A DNA stretch of 64,000 bases from Eupeodes corollae (GCF_945859685.1 NC_079148.1:32437946-32501945); one strand, 5' to 3'. Shown: positions 22,821-36,447, counted from the stretch's first letter. Notes: generated by a model from the letters alone, not told the origin. Numbers and translations are program-made.

Positions 22821-24005
22821 GCTTCAGACAGTTTTATATGTTGTATAGGGTGTTTCCGCAATATGAATTTTAACTTAAACAAATAGAATTTCAATTGATC
22901 CAATTGAAATTAGAGGGGGAATCAATCGGGGATAGTATTCTTACATCTACACAAATAATAAAAACTAAAGAAGTCTTGGTTGAATTAAACTTTAAATAGT
23001 TTTTGCAAAGTCAAGGAACATTAAATATATTAATTGGTGAAAGATGCTTGGTTTACATTTTTTATGTTTTTTAGCCTTAATGAAATGAAAAACAAAGTTA
23101 TGTTCATTAGGCCTAGTTATACCCTGCCAAATTTTAAGTCACAGGAACATTATTTCAGCCTGCTTCCGATAGCCTCTCTAACGTCTGTACCAAAAAAGAA
23201 GAACAACTTTTAATTTCTAATATTTACTCACCTAGCGAAAGATATGTGCCTAAACAAATTTAAATTTGAATCATACCATTTATAGAGGAATTTCTGGTAG
23301 AAGTTTAGGATATTCCCTACCGCTCAAAAACACCCTTTTACATTCAAATTTCGTTTTACTCCTATGATTGTTACAATATAAGACAAATTAAACCCATATT
23401 CCAAGTCTCAAAAGGTTACAACTTTTCATATAATTTGTCTACTTTTATTTGTATTTGTATTGTATTTGATTTTGAGATGTAACAAAAGACCTAAATATAA
23501 CCGTAAAATAATGTGTCGTTTCCTTATAATATTAATTAATTATTAAAAATATTGGAGTTTAAGTTGTCAGCACTTATTTAATCAAAGCATCGTTACACCC
23601 ACAAATGTAGAGCTTAATTAGTTGTTGGCCCGTATTTCTTTAAAAACTATGTTGAAAGAACGTTAGTGTCAATGGTGATCACTAAAGAGCCATGTTTACT
23701 GTTGTGCAGGAGCTGTTGTTTCAATAAGAGTAGCTTGTCACAAAGTTTCTGCCATAAATGATTTATTGAAGAAAACTGTTGATAACCGCATAGTTTCGAA
23801 TTGCGCTCCCGTGAATTGGTCTCTTGACCATTTTCTGTAGGAATATGTAAAGTCGTTAATTAATGCCGATAAAACCCGTAATCGGGGCTCACTTGAAGAA
23901 CAATATTCGCTGCATTATTGCCGATATACGGGTAATATTTTTGTTGGAAAATTTGATCTTCCGACTTAGACTACGTAGGAGCCAGTTGTGGCATTCATGA
24001 GTAAA
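22821..24005. other. Intergenic AT-rich sequence
   Basis: I see no supported gene, RNA or repeat here. Confidence 0.45.
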
Positions 24006-24009
24006 ATAA

Positions 24010-24450
24010 AATGAAATAAGTTTTCTTCACAAGTTTTGTATACATACAATTTTTCAATTTGTTCATAAAATTATTTTTGGCATGCAGTTATTTAGAACTT
24101 TTTAATTAACGTTTAACATATTTTCGTAAAAAATGTATGACGTTTTTTTCGAAATATCAAATTTAATATCGATTCAACCATTTTTTCGGATCGATTTCAA
24201 TGATAGCTATAACTGGCCTTAGCCTTTAAAAAAAAAACCTGAATCTGCTTAAAATTTTAATTTCCAAGTTTGAACTCAACCGGCCCAATGGTTTGGGTTG
24301 TAGGGGCGAGGCCGGAATCGGGGAACCACTTTTTTTGCCTTTTTTGCCATCTAATGTCATGTTTGGTTAATATCTCGTGTTCAAATCTGTTTACGAATGG
24401 AAATAAGTTCATACAAGTCGCAATTAAAAATCATCTTTATCTATTCCCTT
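24010..24450 (+). repeat. Family-B repeat, 5'-truncated
   Basis: Shares with copy 1 the GAATCTGCT..AAA block, CCAAGTTTG(A/G)ACTCAA, the CAATGGTTT(A/G)GG(C/T)TGTAG block, then CGGAATCG, the CCAC plus T-run and TGGTTAATATCTCG. The (GACA)n core seen in copy 1 is missing. The frame at 24,270-24,563 is spurious. Confidence 0.6.
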
Positions 24451-24499
24451 TTAAAGTTATATGCATCCAACAAAACACCCTTTATTGTACACCAAACAA

Positions 24500-25880
24500 A
24501 TATTCTAGTATTAACATTACTTGCACTTTCCTCATAATAAAAAAAAATACCAATATTATTTAGGGGGGGGACTATTTTATGAACTAATTATTTTGCCCTA
24601 GAACCTATTTTTGCAGTTTATTTGTGTTTAAAAATTGTATTTTAATCGTTACATCAACTGCAGGAAATTTTCTTTGAATTGTTAAGTTCAAACCTTTTAT
24701 CAATACTGTTAAGTTAATGTGGCTATACGTGAACGAGAAGGACACGCTTAGGCCAGTTTTAACACGAAATTTGCGTTTCTGTTAATTATCAACCATTATG
24801 CGTGGTCGAAAATTATCTGAGTAATTTAGCAAACATCATAAATATTTAAAATATGATTGGATCAATTCAACAATAAATGGTTGGCATCCTTACCCCTTTT
24901 TTATTTCCCATTTACAGGAATACCAAGAAAGTTGCTACGTTTGAATCACCACTTTTGCATAATATTAGCGCATTGTTCGATTTCTAAGAGATTGGGCAGG
25001 TTCAGGCAACATAAAGACTTCATTTGGAGTCAACTTCATTCTTTGAACGTAAATTTTGACCAAGGCAACTAGTTAGTTTTCCAAGTGTCATGAATTTGAA
25101 ACTCAGAACTTTACTTCACAAACCTCTACTTCAAGTTCATAGTACAAAAACTACCAAAATCATTATTTGATTTGAATTTTGTATTTTAAAGAAATATTAC
25201 TTATTTCTTTTCCAAATTTACAAGGAACCTTTTTACAGAAAGCATTAAATGAAGTTGTTCAGAAAATAAATAAATCATTCAGTAATAAAGTTCAGCTTTT
25301 AGTTGAATCAAAAAACATGATCAACTGTCATTTTGACATAAGTTGACTTGATAGTTAGGGAGATTTTTCTTGCATAACTTTCCAGTCGACTTTCCATTAA
25401 AGTTGCCTTAAAAAATATTTCAGTATGAGCATTACTTGCACCTCCCTTTACACTTTCCTCATAATAAAAAAAATTACCAATATTATTTGGGGGGGACTAT
25501 TTTATGAACTAATTATTTGTCCCTAGAACCTATTTGTGCGTTTATTCGTGTTTAAAAATTGTATTTACATTGTATATTAAAAAAAACGTGAAATTTGCGG
25601 TTCTGTAAATTATCAACCATTATGCGTAGTCGAAAATTCTTTGAGTTGTTAAGAACAAATCATAAATATTTCACCAAAAAACTGGAACTCCATACCAGAT
25701 ATGGCACGAAGTCTCCTTTCATTTAAACAACACAGATACTGTCAATGGATAAATGCAACAATAAATGGTTTGCATCCTAACCTCTTTTTAACTTCCCATT
25801 GATAGGAATACCAAGAAATTTGCTACGTTTGAATCACGTCTTTTGAATAATATTAACGCATTATTCGATTTATAAAAGAT
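24500..25880 (+). repeat. Local direct duplication (two units about 950 bp apart)
   Basis: Unit 1 (about 24,505-24,990) and unit 2 (about 25,445-25,880) share, in order, CTTTCCTCATAATAAA, a G-run followed by ACTATTTTATGAACTAATT, ATTATCAACCATTATGCGT, a TGGATxAAT(G/T)CAACAATAAATGG block and AGGAATACCAAGAAA. Unit 1 is followed by a family-C repeat that lies between the two units. Confidence 0.7.
24993..25410 (+). repeat. Dispersed family-C repeat, copy 1
   Basis: About 400 bp are nearly identical to 39,369-39,830, with a 90-bp fragment at 62,315-62,405. It begins TGGGCAGGTTCAGRCAACAT and has AAGGCAACTAGT about 80 bp later. Copy 1 lacks an insert of about 40 bp present at 39,550-39,590. No ends or coding capacity are recognised. 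It may be a non-autonomous DNA transposon. Confidence 0.7.
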
Positions 25881-27433
25881 TCACTATTATACATGATAAA
25901 CTTTCTAATAATATTCAGACACTTCAAATGACAGGTGTCAAACGCTAGCTCTACCATCTTGAAAACACGAAATGAATTCCACAATATTTAAAAACAAATA
26001 AACAAATTAAGTTTATTGTTTGCATATATTGTTTGATTTATATACCATAAATATTATTTTAAACCAAATTACATATTCTACCTTTTATTGTTTTGAAATT
26101 AGGTATAGAAATTTATCCAAAATTAGTTTTTGAACTCTAAATATTTGATTATTTTATATTTCTTTCTGATTCCGATAAAAATAGAAACAACTTCACCTTA
26201 ATTTCATAGAATTAGAATTTTATCATTATCGATTACACTTATTAAGTATTGTTATCTCATTTTTTTTTTCTTTACCAAATGGACTTATTTTATTATTTGT
26301 TAACATGAATAATATCTATTTACTTAAACTTAAAGGCAATCCCTTGTCTTGTTCACTCAATTTTAAGTATCTATAGTACTTACATAAATAACTATTGAGT
26401 AATATAAGTTTCGCATTATTATTTCCGCAGTTTTCCATTTGTCAATATTTATAAATATTTTTCTGTTTTATCATGCAGGTAATTTACTTTGTAAGTGCTC
26501 ATGAACTCAAATGTTAAAAAGCGAACCACATTTGTATACGCAATCTGCATTGAAAGGCTTACGAGTATAATTTAATTTAATTTATGTAATGTAACTATGG
26601 GCTGTTTTCCAAAATGTTTCAATAAGCACCAAGTTTTATTAAATCATTATTACCATTTTAATAGAGTGAGAAGTAGTAGTTAAAAGTCATTAAAGTTTTA
26701 ACGATACATTAGTGGAAGGTGTGTGTAACCAAATTAATTGGTAATAAATGCAAATATGATTAAAAATAATTAAACTAGAAGTTCACACAGTTTTAAGACA
26801 AAATTAAAAAACAAAATTGTTTCTCAAATTCTACCGCTATTTGACTTTTTAAAAACAATGCTGCTTGGCATCAAAATTCCTAACGTGACGAAAATTAATC
26901 ACAATTTGATAGACAGTTCTTGTGAAAATTAACAAAAATAATCACACCTTTTTTCCTTTGAAAAGATAAGATTGGGGCTTTTTTTTAATTTTCACATTAT
27001 GGACTCAAACTGCAATAATTCTTCTACTTTTTTAATTTCAAATTTGGTAATTAGTAGAAAAATAAAATTACCTTCCCGCCAAATGTATCCCAGCGATATT
27101 CCATATGGACAAATATTCCTTTTACAAGTGATTTTTTAATATCATAAACTTTGTGTTTAAATGTTTTAGCAATTTATTTTTGTAATTTAATATTTTTTTC
27201 TGAAACACAAATGAAACAGAGAGGAACAACCACTTTCAAAATATATTTTATGATAGACTAAACTTTTGTTTTTTTACAATACTCATAGAGCACCTCCTCA
27301 AATTGATATTACTTATTTTATCAATGGTTTGATTAGGTTAACCTTAAATCAATACAATTATTAAGAAACCATAAAATTCATAGATTAGTTATTATTTAGT
27401 TATCAGCCCTTTTTAAGTTATAGTGTTTGTATG
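25881..27433. other. Intergenic AT-rich sequence
   Basis: I see nothing supportable over about 1.5 kb. Confidence 0.45.
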
Positions 27434-27985
27434 TATTTAAAGTATGTATTACATTATGTACACACATACATTGATAAAACATAGTATTTATTTTATTACG
27501 TATAAATCCAATGTCTGATCACCTGTATTTTATCTATTAAGAGTTCGATTTTATTATTTATCAAGGAAGAAAATTGTAAAAAATACGGTGGGTGTCTTAT
27601 CAGGGTAGACTTTCTGATAAAGGTGATATACAAATGTTCAATATTTCATGCCTTGAAGAAGTAGATTTGCTTCAAGTTGATTAAGACTTTTAATAAGTTT
27701 TTCAGCTTTTTAATTTCGTAGGATAGCTTTAAAAGGAATGATAATTGTTTCTAATCTAATTTACTTACCAAAATTTTTTCTCTTACATTTTCAGGAAATA
27801 ATGTAAGTTCTCAATAATATAGGGACATTTTTTCATGGTTCAAAGTTGGTACTTCTGACATTTGTATTGTGTCAACTTAAGTGTCATTATAATAGTTGAA
27901 ATTAAATTTGTTTCTGTGGGGTTATGCAAAAAAACCATTAAAATATTGAAAACTATGACATTTATCAAGTCATGGCCGAGATACC
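27434..27985 (+). repeat. Direct duplication D, copy 1
   Basis: About 552 bp match 30,189-30,753 at high identity, from TATTTAAAGTATGTATTAC to GCCGAGATACC. A few small indels separate them, including about 14 bp near the TGTCATTATAATAG word. The copies flank the Helentron-like element at 28.2-30.1 kb. Confidence 0.85.
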
Positions 27986-28170
27986 GAAATATGCGAACAA
28001 CTGTTAAAAATTATATTAAAAAAATCATCTGCTACTAATCTTCCAGAGGGACAAATTTATCGCTGTGTGTGCTTTTTAAAGCTTTACTTCCGAAGCGGAA
28101 ATATGAATAACTCTCAAGTTATTAATATGCCAGGAATATAAAATGGAGTTATTATGCTTAAATCTTATAA

Positions 28171-30134
28171 AAAAGAGGCTGGGATGCGACCCACACTGAT
28201 AACTTCCCATCCCGTCTGTCGATTTGTCTTGCTTAAAAGTTTGTCTATATAATCTCGTACTATTTTGTGTAGATATTACTTTTTATGAAAAAACGGACTG
28301 TTGGCTTTTTATTTAAAAATTACTGAATATCGAAAACAATATTTTCTGTGAAATAAAATAAGTTTCAAGCCAATATTTTTAAGTTTTGAAAAGCTATTTC
28401 AGTCGAAACTAAATTTTTACGAAGTTTTAGTGTTGTTTTTTTTTAGAGTTTTATTTTTTGTAAAAAAAACTGTCAATTCGATTTTTGAAAAATTTTACCA
28501 AATGTTGAAAACAATATTTCTTATGAGATAAAGTTACTTTGAAGCTAATGTTTAAAATGTTTGAAAAGATATTTGAGTCGAAAATCAATCAAATCAAATC
28601 AAATCAATATTTACCAACTTTTATACATTTTTTTTTAGGTTTTCATTTTTTGTAAGAAAACTGTCAATTCAATATTTTTCAAAATTTTACTGAATGTTGA
28701 CAACAATATTTTTTGAAAGATAAAAGTAGTTTAAAGCCAATATTTCAAATTTTTGAAAAGATATTTGAGTCGAAAATCAATTTTTACCAACTTTTGTTAA
28801 TTTTTTTTTAGGTTTTTATTTTTTGTAAAAAAACTGTCAATTCCATGTTTCTCAAAATTTGTATAAATGTTGAACACAATATTTCTTATAAGTAAAAATT
28901 AGTTTGAAGCTATTATCTCAAATTTTTGAAAAGATATTTGAGTCAAAAATCAATTTTTACCAACTTTTGTTAATTTTTTTTTAGGTTTTTAATTTTTTGT
29001 ACAAAAACTGTCAATTCGATTTTTTTCAAACTTTGATTGTATGTTGACAACAAGATTTTTTGAAGGATAAAAGTAAATTAAAGCCAATATCTCAAAGTTT
29101 TGCAAAGATATTCGAGTCGAAAATCAATTTTTACCAACTTTTATAAATTTTTGTTTAGGTTTTTATTTTTTGTAAGAAAAAGTGTCAATTCGATTTTTTT
29201 CAAACTTTAATTGTATGTTGACAACAAGATTTTTTGAAAGATAAAAGTTAATTAAAGCCAATATCTCAAAGTTTTGAAAAGTTATTCGAGTCGAAAATCA
29301 ATTTTTACCAACTTTTATAAATTTTTTTTTTAGGTTTTTATTTTTTGTAAAAAAACTGTCAATTCGATTTTTCTCAACATTTTTCAAAATGTTAAAAACA
29401 ATATTTCGTATAAGATAAAATAAGCTTGAAGCCTAAATTTCAAGTTTTTGAAAAGATATTTGAATCGATATTCAATTTTTACGAACTTTGAGTAATGTTT
29501 TTTTTTAGATTTTTATTTTTTATAAAAAAACTGTCAATTCGATTTTTCTCAAAATTTTATCAGATGTCAAACACATTATTCTTCGTTGCACAAAATTGGT
29601 TTAGAGGTGAAATCATATTTCAGTCGTAAAATTTTGGAGGTGACAAATTTTTTTTTTCAGTTTTATTGATTTAAAAAAAAAACCGTTATATTGATTTTTT
29701 TCAAAAAAATATACTTGTTTGGTATCACGTTACAATATATTATATAAAATTTAATTCAAGTCTCTAGCGTTTTTGGTTCCTAAGATATTTAGGGTTAACC
29801 AAAATGTTCACCTTTTTTTCAAACTGCTATAGTAAAAAAACCACCCACGAAATTTTCTTGAGAGCCCTTTCTGCATCTTTCTGCCTTATTGTCTGTATAA
29901 CAAAATTTATTTGAAGTCGATATCTCTTAAGGTTCTTGAGCTATGGACCACGAAAAAAACGTCGCGAACGTACGGACGTACGGACGTACAAACGTACGTA
30001 CACACGCACGCACAGACATCTTTCTAAAAATCTTTTATTTCGACTCTAGGGACCTTGAAACGTCGAGAAATGTCAAAATTTTCAATTTGACAAATCGGAC
30101 CCATTACAATAACTTCCTATGGGAAGTTAAAAAG
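28171..30134 (+). mobile_element. Helentron/DINE-like non-autonomous element (family A), complete copy
   Basis: The 5' end is AAAAGAGGCTGGGATGCGAC. A subterminal TAACTTCCCAT at 28,200-28,210 is the exact reverse complement of ATGGGAAGTTA at 30,119-30,129. The 3' end carries a perfect hairpin, TAACTTCCTATGGGAAGTTA (30,110-30,129), followed by AAAAG. Between them lie about seven tandem monomers of about 168-190 bp, each with ACTGTCAATTCGAT and GAAAAGATATTTGAGTCG, then a unique 3' third with a (GTACGGAC)n array. Subterminal inverted repeats plus a 3' hairpin, with no coding, are features described for Helentron-derived HINE/DINE elements. Assignment to that group is inference. The frame at 29,943-30,158 crosses the microsatellite and is not a gene. 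Confidence 0.75.
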
Positions 30135-30188
30135 CCTGTCGATTTTTCTAAAACTTGAACATAATATTAATAATAATATTTATATATT

Positions 30189-30753
30189 TATTTAAAGTAT
30201 GTATTACATTATGTACACACATACATTGATAAAACATAGTATTTATTTTATTACGTATAAATCCAATGTCTGATCACCTGTATTTTATCTATTAAGAGTT
30301 CGATTTTATTATTTATCAAGGAAGAAAATTGTAAAAAATACGGTGGGTGTCTTATCAGGGTAGACTTTCTGATAAAGGTGATATACAAATGTTCAATATT
30401 TCATGCCTTGAAGAAGTAGATTTGCTTCAAGTTGATTAAGACTTTTAATAAGTTTCTCAGCTTTTTAATTTCGTAGGATAGCTTTAAAAGGAATGATAAT
30501 TGTTTCTAATCTAATTTACTTACCAAAATTGTTTCTCTTACATTTTCAGGAAATAATATAAGTTCTCAATAATATAAGGACATTTTTTTTATTTTTCAAA
30601 GTTGGTACTTCTGACATTTGTAACGTGTTAACTTAAGCTGTCATTGAAAGTGTCATTATAATAGTTGAAATTAAATTTGTTTCTGTGGGGTTATGCAAAA
30701 AACCATTTAAATATTGAAAACTATGACATTTATCAAGTCATGGCCGAGATACC
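30189..30753 (+). repeat. Direct duplication D, copy 2
   Basis: The second copy of the unit at 27,434-27,985. A short word, GTCGATTTTTCTAAAACTTG, precedes it (about 30,139) and recurs after it (about 30,979), so copy 2 looks inserted into, or duplicated within, an older family-A-like sequence. Confidence 0.85.
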
Positions 30754-30959
30754 TTGCCTCATTATTCCCTTTAAATTTTGTCATTATCTTACACATTATC
30801 CAAAAACTCGTTATTCGTTTTAAATCTTGACCTGTCCCGCATAAGACTTTAAAAAAAGGTGAAGCATTTATGCTAAAATGGCGTTTAACATAAAACGGTT
30901 TTAAAGCCATTTTTGTTCTTCTTAAGAACTCGTAGTCTTAGAGTTATAACATGGAGTTT

Positions 30960-31870
30960 TTGAAATATAGTGACAAAAATGTCGATTTTTCTAAAACTTG
31001 AACAAAATATTAATAATAATGTATTGTGTGAGATACTAAAATTGAAGTCAATATTTCTCTTGTTTTCATAATAATTGAGTTGAAAACAATTGATTATTAT
31101 CATTAGTTTTGTAGGTTTTCGTGTTTTGTAAAAAAAATTATCGTTTGCATTGTTTTTAAATAACTAAAAATTAGCCATAATATTTAGTCGAAAATCAATT
31201 CGTATCAATTTTAGCAGAAAATGTATAATCCTTATAAAAAAAATACTGATAGTATTTTTTTAAGGATTTTATAGTTTTTTCTTATTTCTTTTCTAATAAA
31301 TTTTATAAATTTAAAAAACAATGTATGAAGGCAATATAAAAAATTGTTGTCAAGATATTCTTGTAGAAAATCTACTTTTACCAACTTTTAGTAGTGGTTT
31401 TTAGGTTTTTATTTTTTTAAGAAAACCATTACTTCAAAGTCTTACAAAAATTCAAGAGCGTAATTTTTCAGAGCATGACAATATTCTCAGTCATTTTTTG
31501 TTCCTAAAATTTTCGAGGTGCATAGTTTTTAGCTTTTTTTTTCAAAATTATACTTATGCTTTATATTTGGCTAATGGTCACATTATACAATATTAAATTT
31601 AATTGAAGTCGCTAGCGATATTGGTTCTTGAGGTAGTTGAGGTCAACCAAAAGACGTTTTGATGTTATTTTCAGTATAACAAAAATGTATTTCAAGTCAA
31701 TATCTTTACTAGTTCTTGAGATACCGAAAGGACGTACGCATGCACAGGCACCTCTCTAAAAATATTTGATTTAGATTCTTGGGACCTTGAAACGTCGAGA
31801 TATGTCAAAATGTTCAGTTCGACAAATCGGACCCGATTAGAATAACTTAATATGCGAAGTTTAAAACATA
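30960..31870 (+). repeat. Old, degenerate family-A copy
   Basis: Family-A landmarks survive in order: GTTTTGTAAAAAAAATT monomer remnants, a TTAATTGAAGTCGCTAGCG block, GGTCAACCAAAA, AGTTCTTGAGATACCG, a short GGACGTACGCA array, GGGACCTTGAAACGTCGAGA and GACAAATCGGACCCGATTAG. The 3' hairpin is eroded. It is much more diverged than the neighbouring copy. Confidence 0.65.
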
Positions 31871-33978
31871 AATATTTCTGAATTAAAGTTTTTTTTTAAA
31901 TCATAGTTCGGAATGGGAATCAGCACCAAAAATAAACTCTAAAACAACGAAGTAATCAAAAAAATTGGAGGTTTCAAAACTTCATAACTAATAAGAATTT
32001 ATGAAAACTAATCGAGACACTAAAATGAAAAAAAAGGAAGGGGAGAATTCCTTGTGTTTTTATCTTGAAATCAAAATACTCCTTCTTGAGAGTATTACAA
32101 AATGTATCCCAAACGTTTGTGCATACGCTCAGACAGATATCGCTCTTAAAATGATAAATTTGGATTCCGGAGAAATTTCAAAATTTCTATTTCGAAAAGT
32201 CAAACCAATTGTTTGTAAACATTATTATTATTACTATTATTTTATTAAAAAGCTCTAAGTTAAAGAAAAATAAAATAATAACATGCTTGACACTTATCAT
32301 TTGCTTGTGCGCTAGCTTAAGAGATTAATAAGCGTATGGTTTTGAATTATATTGCTTGTGCAACAACAACTAAACCAAAAATTTTGAGTTCAAAGTTGAA
32401 AAATTAAAAAACAAAATTTAAATTTAAAGAAAATAAGATATATGTGTAAACGCTTTAATGTACAATCATTATTGTATTTAACATTAACGTGGTATTGTTC
32501 TTTATTTAACGGTAACTATGTATCAATCAAATTTGTACAAATCTGTTAAGTTTGGTTTACGAGTCTAAAGAATAGCAAATAATATTTATTTGTCTTTACT
32601 TTAATTTTGAACTTCATTAGAACACAAAAATTCATTAGAACAAAAAATAGTTCACTTTTTTTATAAAACTTTAAGAGGTTTTCATTTAATTTTGAGAAGA
32701 GTCTTAACGCCGCAGCTATAAGTTAATTACCTGCATCATTTTATCCTTTATCCTTTTCAAATTAATTATTTTGATCACTAAGTTTTATAATTTTCGAAGA
32801 ATTTCTTTCTATTATTCGGATTCTTCTTATTTTGCTCGAAAACATCAAAACACACGCGTTCTCTAATAAAGGAGACAATTTTAAAGCTTCTCTTTCTTCC
32901 GTCTCGAACTATTTCAATATTATACCAAAAATTTAATTGTGCGAACCGTTTCTGCATAAGCCCATTGAAAAACTGTCGATTCTATCAATTGAACAATTGT
33001 ATTTTTACAAGGGTTTCGCCGCCGCGCCGCAGCTATCGTTCAATATATCAAAATATAGATATCTAGTCCGTCGCGTCGCGACGCCTTTCTCCTCATATTT
33101 TTGTGATAAGAAAATTTTGAACATACTATAATGTTAGGTACCTACGACGACGAGTATAGCAAGTTTAACCGAAAACGAAACCAAAATATTTCTACTATAC
33201 CTAATCAAAATAAATGACTCTCCTTAACTTCGAATGGTACTCGTACCTGAAGTTTACACTTTGTTTTATCAGAAAGCTATGCAACGTTATCTCAAAATTC
33301 AATACCGATGTGTGCCTCCTCTGCTATCGTTAGAGTACGTTTTTAGGGAACAACACAAAAATATCAAACCAAACTTTGAAAATTACACACATTATATGCA
33401 CTTAAATGCAATCATATTCGGAAGAAATGATTAATTTTGAGACTTGGATAAATCTATTGATAATATCGCTACTTCCGCACTTCATCTTATTTTTTGAATT
33501 TCTCAAACTAAACGTTTATTCTTTACGGACGACTGACCTGATATTGCGTCAGGTTTGTTAAATGACTCGATTTATCTTATCTTTGATTTATCTCTGAGCT
33601 TTAAAATTATTATTATCTTGAAGCTTACAAACATACAATTTTAAAAATGTCATTTCATGAATGCTTATCTTTGAGATTGTGGCTATTTTTGTTGTGTTTT
33701 TTTTTTTGTTAGACGCTATGATCGAAGGAAGTGGGGTTGTCGGTTTTTATGACAATGTACCTATGTGAACACATGTACTCGTAATTAGAATATTTTTTTC
33801 GAAAACTAAGTACTACTATGTATATATTTAAAATTTAGTTGCTAGATCAAACAATAAACAAACATACATTCTCCTTTAATAAAAGTCTTAAGGAAAAATA
33901 AGCATTTCAACCACTTATAAAGTTTTAAAGTATGGACAATATCAAATAAATAAATACAATTGTGAAATTGAATAACGG
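31871..33978. other. Intergenic sequence with one CpG-richer patch
   Basis: No gene was recognised. At 33,015-33,105 there are CGCCGCCGCGCCGCAGC and GTCGCGTCGCGACG words, unusual in this AT-rich setting. They could mark a promoter, but no exon is attached. Confidence 0.35.
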
Positions 33979-34480
33979 TTGACTAAATTCTTTCAATTCT
34001 ACCTTAATCATCTTAAAAGCACACCGCTTGTATTCGAGTTTTTTAGGTGTCCAAAGGAAATCATTAGATCTTGCAACCAGACAGAGGAGCATAAGCTTGT
34101 TCTTCAGATGGTTTCAGAGAGGCTATTACCTGTCCCGTTTTCACAACAAGATGACAGGAGAGTTCCAGATAATTACAGGGGCGTATCATTTTTGAATTCT
34201 TCAATTAAATTAAAATGAAAATACTCTCTAAATGGCCATACAAATGGGTACTACAAAGGAACAACTTGTTGAGTGAGTCACAAGCTGGCTTTTGGTAAAT
34301 CTGAAATATTTGCATGCAGCAAAAAGAAGCTTTACGGTTTCTTTTTTGATTTTAAAGCGCCATTTGATATTTTAAAACTATTCAACAAATGAATTTCAAC
34401 AAAACTTTGGGAACGTTTTAGAGCAACTGTACGATTCAACAATCTGTTCAATTGAATATTGTATATTTCGAATAAAGGGC
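33979..34480 (+). pseudogene. LINE reverse transcriptase relic
   Basis: The plus-strand frame ends VPDNYRGVSFLNSSIK, the NYRGIS(L)LN motif of LINE reverse transcriptases. After a frame change the next 200 bp read LSESQAGF, then FLFDFKAPFD, matching the usual LSEYQAGFRKG and FVDFKAAFD. It probably belongs to the same family as 42,655-43,790. Decayed. Confidence 0.72.
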
Positions 34481-34548
34481 GATTTCGTTTTAAGGGCCTA
34501 TGTTGATTTTGAATAAAACACAAATTATTAAGAAACTATTGTCGTTTA

Positions 34549-36447
34549 TTTTTAACTTCCCATAGGAAGTTATTGTAATGGGTCCGATTTGTCAAATTGA
34601 AAATTTTGACATTTCTCGACGTTTCAAGGTCCTTAGAGTCGAAATAAAAGATTTTTAGAAAGATGTCTGTGCGTGCGTGTGTACGTACGTTTGTACGTCC
34701 GTACGTCAGTACGTCCGTACGTTCGCGACGTTTTTTTCGTTGTCCATAGCTCAAGAACCAGAAGAGATATTGACTTCAAATAAATTTTGTTATACAGATA
34801 ATAAGGCAGAAAGATGCAGAAAGGGCTCTCAAGAAAATTGCGTGGGTGGTTTTTTTACCATAGCAGTTTGAAAAAAAGGTGAAAATTTTGGTTAACCCTA
34901 AATATCTTACGAACCAAAATCGCTAGAGACTTGAATTAAATTTTATATAATAGATTGTAACGTGATACCAAACAGGTATATTTTTTGAAAAAAATCAATA
35001 TAACGGTTTTTTTTTTAAATCAATAAAACTGAAAAAAAAATGTTGTCACCTCCAAAATTTTACGAATGAAATATGATTTTATCTCTAAAACAATTTTGTG
35101 CAACGAAGAATAATGTTTTTGACATCTGATAAAATTTTGAGAAAAATCTAATTGACAGTTTTTTTTATAAAAAATAAAAATCTAAAAAAAAACATTACTC
35201 AAAGTTCGTAAAAATTGAATATCGATTCAAATATCTTTTCAAAAACTTGAAATTAAGGCTTTGAACTTATTTTATCTTATAAGAAATATTGTTTTCAACA
35301 TTCTGAAAAACTTTGAGAAAAATCGAATTGACAGTTTTTTTTACAAAAAATAAAAACCTAAAAAAAAAAATTATAAAAGTTGGTAAAAATTGATTTTCGA
35401 CTCGAATATCTTTTCAAAACTTTGAGATATTGGCTTTAATTTACTTTTATCTTTCAAAAAACCTTGCTGTCAACATTCAGTTAAAGTTTGAAAAAAATCG
35501 AATTGACAGTTTTTTTACAAAAAATAAAAACCTAAAAATATAATTTATAAAAGTTGGTAAAAATTGATTTTCGACTCGAATATCTTTTCAAAACTTTGAG
35601 ATATTGGCTTTAATTTACTTTTATCTTTCAAAAAATCTTGTTGTCAACATTCAGTTAAAGTTTGGAAAAAATCGAATTGACAGTTTTTTTACATAAAATA
35701 AAAACCTAAAAAAAAAATGTATAAAAGTTGGTAAAAATTGATTTTCGACTCAAATATCTTTTCAAAACTTTGAGATATTGGCTTAAAGTTAAAGTTTAAA
35801 AAAAATCGAATTGACAGTTTTTTTACAAAAAATAAAAACCTAAAAATATAATTTATAAAAGTTGGTAAAAATTGATTTCCGACTCAAATATCTTTTCAAA
35901 ACTTTGAGATATTGGCTTTAATTTACTTTTATCTTTCAAAAAATCTTGCTGTCAACATTCAATTAAAGTTTTAAAAAAATCGAATCGACAGTTTTTTTAC
36001 AAAAATTAAAAACCTAAAAAAAATGTATAAAAGTTGGTAAAAATTGATTTTCGACTCAAATATCTCTTTAAAAATTTTAAGTTTTGGCTTTGAAGTAATT
36101 TTATCTCATAAGAAATACTGTTGGTAAAATTTTTAAAAAATCGAATTGACAGTTTTTTTTACAAAAACTAATACTCTAAAATAAAAACAATACTAAAACT
36201 TCATAAAAATTTACTTTCGACTCAAATAGCTTTTCAAAACTTAAAAATATTGGCTTAAAACGATATTCAGTAATTTTTATATAAAAATCCAACAGTCGGT
36301 TTTTTCATATAAAAAATAAAATCTACAAAAAGAGTACGCATATTTGGTAAAAATTGATACGAGTACATAAAGACAAACTTTTAAGCAAGACAAATCGACA
36401 GACGGGATGGGAAGTTATCAGTGTGGGTCGCATCCCAGCCTCTTTTT
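34549..36447 (-). mobile_element. Helentron-like family A, tandem copy 1 (3' element of pair)
   Basis: A full-length copy on the minus strand. Its 3' hairpin is at 34,553-34,573 and its 5' end CCCAGCCTCTTTTT complement is at 36,434-36,447. It carries about seven internal monomers, one shortened to about 133 bp. Its 5' end shares the five bases 36,443-36,447 with the 3' end of the next copy, with no host DNA between them. The frame at 34,536-34,754 crosses the (GTCCGTAC)n array and is not a gene. Confidence 0.78.

Noticed and set aside
28470..29540. The regular monomers of about 175 bp as a CRISPR-like array
   Set aside because: The monomers are whole AT-rich repeats without unique spacers, in an animal genome, and occur inside transposons.
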